From Thalassotalea profundi (GTDB lineage Bacteria; Pseudomonadota; Gammaproteobacteria; Enterobacterales; Alteromonadaceae), in NCBI RefSeq assembly GCF_014653195.1, contig NZ_BNAH01000005.1, positions 124,001 through 188,000 of the forward strand: a DNA stretch of 64,000 nt, written 5' to 3'. Below are positions 19,171 through 27,178 of the stretch, piece after piece; position 1 is the stretch's first letter, and every line of letters begins with the position of its first letter. Position numbers and translations under genes: made by a program. The notes beneath the pieces were generated by a model, which had not been told where the DNA came from, searched no databases, and saw only the letters and a list, made by a program, of their open reading frames with translations.

Positions 19171-20640
19171 ATGAATAACAATAGAGAACCTTCGCTAGTA
19201 GACGCTTTTATCCCAATCGTTTCAATGTTGTTACTCTTGTCTTTATCGGTTTTTTATTTTGGTAATGACTCATCTTCAGGCCCGAACCAAATAGCTTTAC
19301 TAATAAGTGCAGGCGTTGCCACATTAATTGGTTTAAAGAATGGTTTTAAACGGGAAGAAATTGAACAAGGTATTGTTAAAGGTATAAGTATTACCTTAGG
19401 TGCTATTTTAATCTTATTTGCGGTAGGCTCATTAATAGGTACTTGGCTTTTGTCTGGAACAGTGCCTACTATGATTTATTATGGCTTACAAATACTTAAT
19501 CCAGACTTATTTTATGTCAGTTGCTCATTAATTTGTGCGGTAGTGGCTATTAGTATTGGGAGTAGTTGGACAGTCGCGGCAACTATTGGTGTAGCACTAA
19601 TGGGGGTTGCTAATGGACTTGATGCCAGTCTCCCGATAAGTGCCGGCGCTATAATTAGTGGCGCGTATTTTGGAGATAAACTTTCTCCGCTTTCAGATAC
19701 CACTAATTTATCTGCGGCAGTCGCTGGTACCGAGTTATTCTCACACATCAGAAATATGCTGTGGAGCACATTACCCGCATTTATTCTTAGCTTAATAGCC
19801 TTCTTTTTTCTTGGTTTTAATACTAGTGCCAGCCTCGATGATCAACGTATTCCGCAATTAATGAATAACCTAGAGAATGAATTTTTTATTGCATGGTATT
19901 TATTAATTCCTCTTTTTCTCACGCTGTTACTCGCCATAAGAAAATTTCCTGCTTTTCCTGCTATTGGTTTAGGTGCATTGGTGGGAGGGATATTTGCAGT
20001 ATTATTTCAACAAGAGTTAGTCATGTCGCTGGCAGATAAAAGTCTATCAGTGCTAAGTGCCAATATTACTGTTGTTTGGCGAGTAATGTTTGAAGGCTTT
20101 GAGCTTTCAACCAAAGATGCAGCTTTTAATGACTTACTTAGCGGTGGTGGTATGGGATCAATGCTAAATACTATTTGGCTGATAATAACAGCGATGACAT
20201 TTGGCGCAATTATGGAAAAAGTTGGGTTATTACAAATTATCGTCGATAGGCTTTTAGCCTTATCAAACAAAGTAAGCTCTTTAATCATCTCTACTATTTT
20301 TACGGCTTTTGGTACTAACTGTATTGCTGCAGATCAATATATTTCAATTGTTATTCCTGGGCGAATGTTTAAAGACAGCTACCAACAGAGAGGACTTGCA
20401 CCAGAGAATTTGTCACGAGCACTTGAAGATGGCGGTACTGTTACCTCGGTGTTAGTGCCATGGAATACCTGCGCCGCTTATATGCAATCTGTTTTATTAG
20501 TGAATCCTTTAGAATATGCAATTTTTTGTATTTTCAATTGGTTAACGCCTTTAATTGGCGTTATTAGCGCATTGGTTGGTTTTAAAGTTAAAACACTGAT
20601 TAAGCCATTATCAAAAAATAAGGCAATACCAGAGGCTTAG
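19171..20640 (+). CDS. NhaC-family Na+/H+ antiporter-like carrier
   Basis: A 489-residue inner-membrane protein from the ATG at 19171, with TAAGGA 8 bases upstream. It has about 12 hydrophobic segments and NhaC-family landmarks: SIGSSWTVAATIGVALMGVANGLD, SAGAIISGAYFGDKLSPLSDTTNLSA and GTNCIAADQYISIVIPGRMF. NhaC-family carriers exchange sodium and protons, but several take up amino acids or organic acids with sodium. Lying between the saccharopine genes and the tryptophan-halogenase-like gene, it may carry lysine or hydroxylysine across the inner membrane. That role is inferred from context only. Confidence 0.85.
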   Translation: MNNNREPSLVDAFIPIVSMLLLLSLSVFYFGNDSSSGPNQIALLISAGVATLIGLKNGFKREEIEQGIVKGISITLGAILILFAVGSLIGTWLLSGTVPTMIYYGLQILNPDLFYVSCSLICAVVAISIGSSWTVAATIGVALMGVANGLDASLPISAGAIISGAYFGDKLSPLSDTTNLSAAVAGTELFSHIRNMLWSTLPAFILSLIAFFFLGFNTSASLDDQRIPQLMNNLENEFFIAWYLLIPLFLTLLLAIRKFPAFPAIGLGALVGGIFAVLFQQELVMSLADKSLSVLSANITVVWRVMFEGFELSTKDAAFNDLLSGGGMGSMLNTIWLIITAMTFGAIMEKVGLLQIIVDRLLALSNKVSSLIISTIFTAFGTNCIAADQYISIVIPGRMFKDSYQQRGLAPENLSRALEDGGTVTSVLVPWNTCAAYMQSVLLVNPLEYAIFCIFNWLTPLIGVISALVGFKVKTLIKPLSKNKAIPEA

Positions 20641-20687
20641 CTATAAAGCCTGTTTATCCCTAATTAATTTAGAAGGTGATTGTAATT

Positions 20688-22247
20688 ATGTCTGAAGAAA
20701 TTAAAAATATTGTTATTTTAGGCGGAGGTAGCGCCGGTTGGTTAACGGCAGGCACCTTGGCGGCAAAGCATAGGCAAACAAGTAAGAAGCCTTACGCTAT
20801 TACTTTAATAGAGTCGCCTGAAGTGAAAATAATTGGTGTGGGTGAGGGAACTTGGCCAACTATGCGCGGTACGTTAAAAACTATGGGTATAAACGAATCG
20901 GCTTTTATTCGTGAATGTGATGTCAGTTTTAAGCAAGGAGCAAAGTTTGTTAAATGGATCACTGGAGCTGAAGATGATTTCTATTATCATCCATTAGAGT
21001 TACCCAATGGTTACTTTGACACTAACATGGCGCAATCTTGGTGTAATGGTGCTCGAGAAAGTTCATTCTCATCTACTGTAAGCGCGCAAGAAGCATTATG
21101 CGAAGCCGCCATCGCACCAAAAATGATCACCTCACCTGAATATGCCGCCATTGCTAATTATGCTTATCATATTGATGCAGGAAAATTTGCTCAATTCTTA
21201 AAACGCCATTGCATTGAAAACTTAGGCGTTAACTATATTAGTGACCATGTAACACACGTTAATAGCGACGAAAAAACAGGTGATATAACGGCTTTAACAA
21301 CTAAACAAAATGGCGACGTAGAAGGTGACTTATTTGTTGATTGTTCAGGGGCTAAATCATTGTTAATTGGTCAGCATTATCAAGTGCCATTAACTTCTAA
21401 AAAAGACGTGTTATTTATTGATAATGCCATTGCCGTACAAGCACCTTATGCTACCCCAGACGTTGAAATACCCCCTTATACATTATCAACCGCACAAAAA
21501 TCCGGTTGGATATGGGATATAGGGCTACCGACAAGGCGCGGTATTGGTCATGTGTTTTCTAGCCAACATTGCTCTGTGGAAGAGGCGAAACAAACTTTGA
21601 TTCAATATCTTGAAGAAACAGGCGTCAGTAAAATTGATGAATTACGCTTTAATCACATTGATTTTAATCCAGGTATACGCGAGCAATTTTGGGTAAATAA
21701 CTGTGTGGCTGTTGGTATGTCTGCTGGTTTTTTAGAGCCATTAGAAGCATCAGCACTGGTTATGGTGGAGCTTGCGGCTGCCGCAATTAGTGAACAGTTA
21801 CCCGCATCTAAAATGGCAATGCCTATTTTAGCAAAGCAATTTAATGAAAAATTTCATTATAATTGGGACCGAATTGTCGATTTTTTAAAGTTACATTATC
21901 TTGCAAGTCAGCGTACCGACAGTCAATTTTGGCGTGATAATCAACAAGAAAGTTCTATTCCTGATAGCCTTAAAGCGTTAATGATACTTTGGCAACATAG
22001 AACGCCTTCTGAGTTTGACTTTAAACAAAAGCGAGAAGTATTTTCAGCAGCTAGCTATCAATATGTACTGTACGGCATGCAACAACTCCCGCAAACATTA
22101 CATTCGACATTGTCAGCTAAAGAAAAGCAATTAGCGAAGCAGTGTATGGATGACACGAAACGCCAAACTGCTCAATATACGCAAGCGTTGCCAACGCATA
22201 GAGCCTTACTAAAAACACTCCAAAATCATTCATTCCAAGCAATATAG
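20688..22247 (+). CDS. flavin-dependent tryptophan-halogenase-family protein
   Basis: A 519-residue flavoprotein from the ATG at 20688, with an AGAAGG site upstream. The FAD loop GGGSAGW is at residues 12-18. The family's GVGEGTWPTM segment follows, then FKQGAKFVKW with a Lys near the position of the catalytic Lys of PrnA/RebH, and WIWDIGLP. This last motif matches WxWxI but has Gly where the canonical WxWxIP has Pro. A flavin-site segment VAVGMSAGFLEPLEASALVMVE also follows. The family chlorinates or brominates indoles using FADH2. Genes of this type sit next to TonB receptors and SapC genes in many Caulobacter, Xanthomonas and Alteromonas relatives, where the substrate is unknown. No flavin reductase gene is adjacent. 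Confidence 0.88.
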   Translation: MSEEIKNIVILGGGSAGWLTAGTLAAKHRQTSKKPYAITLIESPEVKIIGVGEGTWPTMRGTLKTMGINESAFIRECDVSFKQGAKFVKWITGAEDDFYYHPLELPNGYFDTNMAQSWCNGARESSFSSTVSAQEALCEAAIAPKMITSPEYAAIANYAYHIDAGKFAQFLKRHCIENLGVNYISDHVTHVNSDEKTGDITALTTKQNGDVEGDLFVDCSGAKSLLIGQHYQVPLTSKKDVLFIDNAIAVQAPYATPDVEIPPYTLSTAQKSGWIWDIGLPTRRGIGHVFSSQHCSVEEAKQTLIQYLEETGVSKIDELRFNHIDFNPGIREQFWVNNCVAVGMSAGFLEPLEASALVMVELAAAAISEQLPASKMAMPILAKQFNEKFHYNWDRIVDFLKLHYLASQRTDSQFWRDNQQESSIPDSLKALMILWQHRTPSEFDFKQKREVFSAASYQYVLYGMQQLPQTLHSTLSAKEKQLAKQCMDDTKRQTAQYTQALPTHRALLKTLQNHSFQAI

Positions 22248-22284
22248 AAAATGTGGAGCGAATAGAACTATATAGGTATTGATA

Positions 22285-23073
22285 ATGTTTAAATTTGAAA
22301 GCTTAGATGCACTAAAGCATCAACAATTAAGAGTTATGCCATGTCAGTTAATGGATCGAAAAAATCAAGTACACCTGATTGATATTTTCCCAGCAGAAAT
22401 TGCTCTTTTAGCACAGGAGTTACCATTATTTTTTAACAAAGATAGCGAAACAGGACAATTCAATTTAATTACCTTAATGGGATTGACTATTGACGAAAAC
22501 TTATTGATAGAAAATTCGCAATGGTGTGGTCGATACTTACCTTTGAAGTTCCAGGCTCAACCTTTTTATTTACTACCAGCAGAGCTTGAACAATCATCAC
22601 CTCAAGAAAATAAACAAGATTCAACGTTGATGAATATCGTTATAGATAGGGCCGATGATCGCGTACAAGAGTTAAGTGGGGAGAAGCTTTTTAATGATGG
22701 CGTACCTAGCGAATATTTAAAAAACCGTATTAAAATATTGAAGCAAATTACCGAGGGTTATACTGAGCTTGATTCATTAACTGCGTTTTATCTTGAAAAT
22801 GAATTAATTGAGCCACTAACACTAGATATTACCTTGAATAACAAACAAAAATTATCGATTACTGGCTTATATACAATACATCGGGCACTGTTAACCGAAA
22901 AAATTGAACAACAGGATAAATCCATGCCTGATAGTGTTTTTCAACAGACACAATTAAATAGCCTAGCGAATCAAACAAGGGCATACCTTAATATGGCAAA
23001 GCATATTCTTGATTCACAAGTGCATGTGAAGCGATTGATTGAGTTAAAAAATAAACTATGTGAGGTTAGTTAA
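22285..23073 (+). CDS. SapC-like family protein (PF07277 type)
   Basis: A 262-residue soluble protein without membrane segments; the ATG at 22285 is preferred over a TTG two codons upstream. It has the SapC-like layout: LRVMPCQL near the start, VHLIDIFPAEIALLAQELPLFF, NKDSETGQFNLITLMGL, ENLLIENSQWCGRYLPLKFQAQPF, then a C-terminal all-helical part. The name comes from a loose likeness to a peptide-transport component, but there are no transporter helices here. It follows the halogenase-like gene by 37 bp and the pair recurs with TonB receptors elsewhere. Function is unknown. The last gene of this rightward run, it converges on the LysR gene with 12 bp between. Confidence 0.75.
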   Translation: MFKFESLDALKHQQLRVMPCQLMDRKNQVHLIDIFPAEIALLAQELPLFFNKDSETGQFNLITLMGLTIDENLLIENSQWCGRYLPLKFQAQPFYLLPAELEQSSPQENKQDSTLMNIVIDRADDRVQELSGEKLFNDGVPSEYLKNRIKILKQITEGYTELDSLTAFYLENELIEPLTLDITLNNKQKLSITGLYTIHRALLTEKIEQQDKSMPDSVFQQTQLNSLANQTRAYLNMAKHILDSQVHVKRLIELKNKLCEVS

Positions 23074-23085
23074 CCCGAGGCGATG

Positions 23086-24024
23086 TTAATTATTAAGTTC
23101 ATTTTTGTCTAAAAAGTTATGTGTGACTAATTGTTTTAGAATTAGCGCACATTTCTCTCGTAACATATCTCTTAATAATCGAATTGCGGGGGTTATTGAT
23201 TGCCGACTGGGGCAAACTAGCCATAGTTCAGTAGACCGAGCTCTATAAGGTTGCATAAAGGGGGTTATTCTCCCTGCAAGTAAATCATCTGAAATATCTA
23301 AGCAGGATTTTACGGCAACACCATGACCTGAAACGCACCAGCGTCGTACTAAATCACCATCATTCGAGGCTCGATCACCTGACATTTTAACTTTATAGAG
23401 AGTATCGTTATGAGTAAATGTCCAGACATCATGAATGACATCGTAGAGTTGATAAAACAGGCCATTATGCGCCGCTAATTCGTGAGGATGTTGAGGTTGG
23501 CCATTTTGCTCCAAATACTCTGGTGTTGCGCACAATATACCGGGAACGTTACAAATTTTAAAACCGTATAAGTTCGAGTCAGATGGCGAGCCATAGCGTA
23601 ATGCAACATCAACAGAATCACGATAAAAGTCAATATTGCTATCGCTGACATTCATTTTTAAGCTGACCTTAGGGTGTGTTTTTACGAACTCATCAAGCCA
23701 AGGCGTTACAATATTTCGCCCTAAATCTGAAGGTAATGCGATACGTATTTCTCCTTCAACACACCCTTGCTCGTTGTGCAAATTTTGCTTTGCTTGTGAA
23801 AGTGCTAATAACGCTTGTTGGCATTGAGGAATATATCGTTCTCCTGCCGCCGAAAGTCTTAATTGACGAGTGGTACGAATAAATAAGTCAACGCCTAATG
23901 AAGCTTCAACCCGCTTAATAGCAGCACTTGCTGTAGCTGTTTGCATATCTAAACTGGTCGCTGCTGCCGTTATACTTTTAAACTCAGCTACTTTGATAAT
24001 GACTTGTAAATCTTCGAGTAACAT
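23086..24024 (-). CDS. LysR-family transcriptional regulator
   Basis: A 312-residue LTTR. The winged helix-turn-helix is at residues 1-60 (MLLEDLQVIIKVAEFKSITA, then TASAAIKRVEASLGVDLFIRTTRQLRLSAAG). A periplasmic-binding-type effector domain follows (EIRIALPSDLGRNIVTPWL, VDVALRYG, SGHGVAVKSCLDISDDLLAG). It belongs to the CrgA/DsdC-like group that often sits divergent from oxidoreductase genes. It is divergent from the zinc-type dehydrogenase gene, and a dyad (24035-24049) lies just before its start codon, compatible with autoregulation and control of the neighbour. The effector is unknown. Confidence 0.92.
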   Translation of the reverse strand: MLLEDLQVIIKVAEFKSITAAATSLDMQTATASAAIKRVEASLGVDLFIRTTRQLRLSAAGERYIPQCQQALLALSQAKQNLHNEQGCVEGEIRIALPSDLGRNIVTPWLDEFVKTHPKVSLKMNVSDSNIDFYRDSVDVALRYGSPSDSNLYGFKICNVPGILCATPEYLEQNGQPQHPHELAAHNGLFYQLYDVIHDVWTFTHNDTLYKVKMSGDRASNDGDLVRRWCVSGHGVAVKSCLDISDDLLAGRITPFMQPYRARSTELWLVCPSRQSITPAIRLLRDMLREKCALILKQLVTHNFLDKNELNN

Positions 24025-24034
24025 AACTTTATTT

Positions 24035-24049
24035 TCAAATTTAATTTGA
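24035..24049. promoter_or_regulatory. 15-bp dyad in the LysR/dehydrogenase divergent promoter
   Basis: TCAAATT-T-AATTTGA is a perfect dyad 11 bp upstream of the lysR ATG and about 105 bp upstream of the dehydrogenase ATG. Position and symmetry fit an LTTR binding site, although the strict T-N11-A spacing is not met. AT-rich dyads of this size also occur by chance. Confidence 0.35.
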
Positions 24050-24153
24050 TAATGTTTCGTTTATTATGCTGTTTGTGTTTGGTAAATCAAGTTTTAACAT
24101 AGCTCTATTGAAGTTAACCACACAAACATAGTTTGACTATTGGAGATAAATAC

Positions 24154-25182
24154 ATGAAAGCCATTGGATATAAAGAATCACTACCTATTAATAATGCGGC
24201 GTCGTTAGTTGATATTGAGTTAGCTCAACCGATAGCGAAAGGGCGTGACATTTTAGTAAAAGTTAGCGCGATAGCCGTAAACCCAGTTGATTATAAGATC
24301 AGACAAAATATGACGGCTGAGAATGGCGAGTATAAAGTGTTAGGTTGGGACGCCGTAGGTGAAGTTGTTTCTACAGGCGAACTTGCAACTACCTTTAAAC
24401 CAGGTGATAAAGTTTATTATGCTGGCGACTTAAACCGTCAGGGAAGTAATGCGGAATATCAATTGGTTGATGAACGCATTGTTGGCAATAAACCTAAAAG
24501 CCTAACCGATTCAGAAGCCGCAGCACTGCCTTTAACTGCCATTACCGCTTACGAATTATTATTTGAACATTTAGCACTAAATAAACAAAGTACAGGCACA
24601 AATGAAAGCTCGAAAGAAGTGTTATTAGTGGTGGGTGCAGCAGGTGGCGTAGGTTCTATTTTGGTGCAATTAGCGAGAGCCGTTACTGGTGCAACCATAA
24701 TAGCGACTGCTTCTCGAGAAAGTTCGAAAGCATGGATTAAAAAGCTTGGCGCACACTATGTGGTTGACCACACTCAACCATTACAAACACAAATTGACGC
24801 CTTAGAGCTTGGTGAAGTAACCCATATCGCAAGCTTAAATGGTACAGAGTCATACTTTGACACTTACGTGGAACTTTTAGCGCCATTTGGAAAAATAGCG
24901 ATGATAGATGATCCAGAAAAACCTTTAGATGTAATGAAACTAAAAATGAAAAGTTTGTCATTACATATTGAATTTATGTTTGCGCGGTCAATGTTTAATG
25001 CCAAAGATATGGAAGAACAACGTCATTTATTAAATCATGTTGCTGACTTAATTGATTCTGGGCAAATTGAAACCACATTAGGTAAAGAGTTAGGCACAAT
25101 TAATGCTGAAAACTTGAAGCTTGCGCATGCAGAACTAGAATCAGGCAAGTCTATTGGAAAAATAGTATTAGCGGGTTTCTAA
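24154..25182 (+). CDS. zinc-type alcohol dehydrogenase family (quinone-oxidoreductase-like MDR) protein
   Basis: A 342-residue medium-chain dehydrogenase/reductase from the ATG at 24154, with GGAG 8 bases upstream. The GroES-like N-domain (VKVSAIAVNPVDYKIRQNM, LGWDAVGEVV, FKPGDKVYYAGD) is followed by the NADPH Rossmann loop VVGAAGGVGSILVQLAR. The cysteines that hold catalytic zinc are absent, so this is a zinc-free reductase of the TIGR02817 / quinone oxidoreductase type despite the family name. It probably reduces small quinones or enones with NADPH. The divergent LysR is its likely regulator. I see no direct link to lysine catabolism. Confidence 0.88.
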   Translation: MKAIGYKESLPINNAASLVDIELAQPIAKGRDILVKVSAIAVNPVDYKIRQNMTAENGEYKVLGWDAVGEVVSTGELATTFKPGDKVYYAGDLNRQGSNAEYQLVDERIVGNKPKSLTDSEAAALPLTAITAYELLFEHLALNKQSTGTNESSKEVLLVVGAAGGVGSILVQLARAVTGATIIATASRESSKAWIKKLGAHYVVDHTQPLQTQIDALELGEVTHIASLNGTESYFDTYVELLAPFGKIAMIDDPEKPLDVMKLKMKSLSLHIEFMFARSMFNAKDMEEQRHLLNHVADLIDSGQIETTLGKELGTINAENLKLAHAELESGKSIGKIVLAGF

Positions 25183-25273
25183 ATACTTCGTTTATTTAAG
25201 ATTACATAGCATTAAGTAATTAAAAGGATAAGATTTTTAAAAGTTCTATGTTTTTTGAACCAGTGATTAAATT

Positions 25274-25300
25274 AAAAAAGGCCTGAGGGTTACTCAGGCC
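25274..25300 (-). terminator. Rho-independent terminator of the ALDH7 operon
   Basis: Read on the minus strand, GGCCTGAG-TAACC-CTCAGGCC is followed by six T residues. There is no T-run on the plus side, so it serves the leftward ALDH7 operon. It is 311 bp from that stop codon because a repeat element lies between. Confidence 0.8.
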
Positions 25301-25316
25301 AAACTTGCATAACATT

Positions 25317-25582
25317 AGGGGCTGCTGAGCTTTCGCGGTTAAATTTTGTTCGAGATAAAAGCGTTTTAATCGCGGCGAGTAGTGTGTAGCCTAGTCATTC
25401 TAAGCAAATACTACTCAACAAAGAATAAAACGCTTTTAGCCGAATCCTTCGGACAGCATTTGTTGGTCATTTCTACGGCGTTATAGCCTTTTTATGTGGA
25501 ATAACCACATGACAAAGGCTATGCCTTGTATAAATACCCAACAAATAGCTGCAAAAATGATCTCGAACGTTCAACAGCCCCT
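25317..25582. repeat. MITE-like folded repeat element
   Basis: A 266-bp element bounded by imperfect 12-bp terminal inverted repeats (AGGGGCTGCTGA at 25317-25328 and TCAACAGCCCCT at 25571-25582, 11 of 12 matching). Nested inside are further inverted pairs: GTTCGAGAT/ATCTCGAAC (25348 and 25560), AAAAGCGTTTTA/TAAAACGCTTTT (25357 and 25426), GAGTAGT/ACTACTC (25377 and 25410), ATTTGTTGG/CCAACAAAT (25468 and 25538) and a 17-base arm ATAGCCTTTTTATGTGG (25483) with its near-complement at 25505. It has no coding capacity. It looks like a non-autonomous, cruciform-forming interspersed repeat. It is the whole content of the 428-bp gap between the dehydrogenase and ALDH7 genes apart from the terminator. 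Confidence 0.75.
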
Positions 25583-25610
25583 AGTTCTATTGATGGATAA
25601 GTTGCTTTAT

Positions 25611-27143
25611 CTACAAGTCGAATTTTATGCCTTGAGCAAGAGGAAGCTCGGTTGAAAAGTTAATGGTGTTGGTTTGACGACGCATATAAGCTTTCCATGC
25701 GTCTGAGCCCGATTCACGTCCGCCGCCGGTTTCTTTTTCGCCACCGAATGCGCCACCAATTTCAGCACCTGAGGTACCAATATTTACATTAGCAATGCCG
25801 CAGTCTGATCCCCAGTGAGACAAAAAGGTTTCACATTCACGCATATTATTTGAAAATATTGCTGACGATAGACCTTGAACGACATCATTTTGTAGGGCTA
25901 TAGCGTCATTTACATCGCCTTTATATTTAATTAAATATAAAATTGGGGCAAATGTTTCGTGCTGAACGGTTTGATAATGGTTTTCTGCTTCAATCATTAC
26001 GGGTTCTACGTAACAGCCAGACTCATAGCCTTCACCACTTAATACGTTACCACCACACAGTACTTTACCACCTTCTTCTTTTACGGCTTTTATAGCATTC
26101 GTAAAGGCTTGTACAGAATCGGTATCAATTAATGGACCCACATGATTATTTTCATCTAATGGCGATCCAATTCTTAAGCCTTTGTATGCTTTAGTTAATA
26201 CCGCTTTAACTTGGTCATATATCGATTCATGAATGATCACTCTACGGGTAGAAGTGCAACGTTGTCCAGCTGTGCCAACTGCACCAAAAACAATGGCAGG
26301 CACTGCAAGTTTAAGATCAGCATCAGGGGTTAGGATCATGGCATTGTTGCCGCCAAGCTCAAGTATGCTTTTACCAAAACGAGCGGCGACTTTTTGACCC
26401 GCATGTCGGCCTACACGGGTAGAACCTGTGACTGAAACTAACGGTACATTTTTATCTTCAAGCATATCTTCACCAATGACATTTGCATCGCCAATAACGA
26501 GTGAAAAAATACCTTCTGGCAACTTATTGTCGATTAATACTTCTTTAATGATATTTTGACAAGCAATAGCGGTTAATGGTGTTTTTTCTGATGGCTTCCA
26601 AACGGTTGCATTACCACAAATAGCAGCAATCATGGCATTCCATGACCACACAGCAACAGGAAAGTTAAACGCTGAAATTACACCAACCACACCTAAAGGG
26701 TGATATTGATCGTACATACGATGTAGTGGACGCTCAGAATGTAGTGTTGAACCATTAAGTTGTCTTGACAGACCAACGGCAAAGTCACAAATATCAATCA
26801 TTTCTTGAACTTCACCAAGACCTTCTTGTAATGATTTCCCCATTTCGTAGGCAACAAGTTCGCCTAATGGCTGTTTAAATTCTCTAAGTTTATTGCCTAT
26901 TTGACGTACAATATCACCACGTTGTGGTGCAGGTACTTGTCGCCATTCAACAAAGGCACTTTTTGCGCTATTGATCACTTTTTGATAGTCGCTTGCGTTA
27001 CATTTATAGACGTTGGCAATTGTTTTTCCGTCAACAGGGGATTTTATTTCAAATACACCTTCATCTGTGGTTGTTAACCATTGTGTTCCTGTAGATGCGC
27101 CGTAGTTATTAGCTTCAATTGCTAATGAGTTTAAAAAATCCAT
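25611..27143 (-). CDS. ALDH7-family 2-aminoadipate 6-semialdehyde / piperideine-6-carboxylate dehydrogenase
   Basis: A 510-residue aldehyde dehydrogenase of the antiquitin (ALDH7) subgroup. The ALDH7-type segments are HPLGVVGVISAFNFPVAVWS, then ILELGGNNAMI with Glu262, TAGQRCTSTRR with the catalytic Cys296, and NVNIGTSGAEIGGAFGGEKE-type end motifs. ALDH7 enzymes oxidise 2-aminoadipate 6-semialdehyde (in equilibrium with piperideine-6-carboxylate) to 2-aminoadipate with NAD+. It lies 35 bp downstream of the hydroxylysine-kinase/phospho-lyase fusion in the same operon and uses the same product that the Lys9-type enzyme makes. An AGAGGA ribosome-binding site precedes the ATG. The family call is firm, and the substrate is well supported by context. 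Confidence 0.93.
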   Translation of the reverse strand: MDFLNSLAIEANNYGASTGTQWLTTTDEGVFEIKSPVDGKTIANVYKCNASDYQKVINSAKSAFVEWRQVPAPQRGDIVRQIGNKLREFKQPLGELVAYEMGKSLQEGLGEVQEMIDICDFAVGLSRQLNGSTLHSERPLHRMYDQYHPLGVVGVISAFNFPVAVWSWNAMIAAICGNATVWKPSEKTPLTAIACQNIIKEVLIDNKLPEGIFSLVIGDANVIGEDMLEDKNVPLVSVTGSTRVGRHAGQKVAARFGKSILELGGNNAMILTPDADLKLAVPAIVFGAVGTAGQRCTSTRRVIIHESIYDQVKAVLTKAYKGLRIGSPLDENNHVGPLIDTDSVQAFTNAIKAVKEEGGKVLCGGNVLSGEGYESGCYVEPVMIEAENHYQTVQHETFAPILYLIKYKGDVNDAIALQNDVVQGLSSAIFSNNMRECETFLSHWGSDCGIANVNIGTSGAEIGGAFGGEKETGGGRESGSDAWKAYMRRQTNTINFSTELPLAQGIKFDL

Positions 27144-27178
27144 AGTTCCTCTGTAGATCGTTGTTTTATTAAAGTGTG

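Noticed and set aside
24154..25182. Zinc-type dehydrogenase as a step of lysine or hydroxylysine catabolism
   Set aside because: It lacks the catalytic zinc ligands, has its own divergent LysR regulator, and no step in the proposed pathway needs such a reductase.
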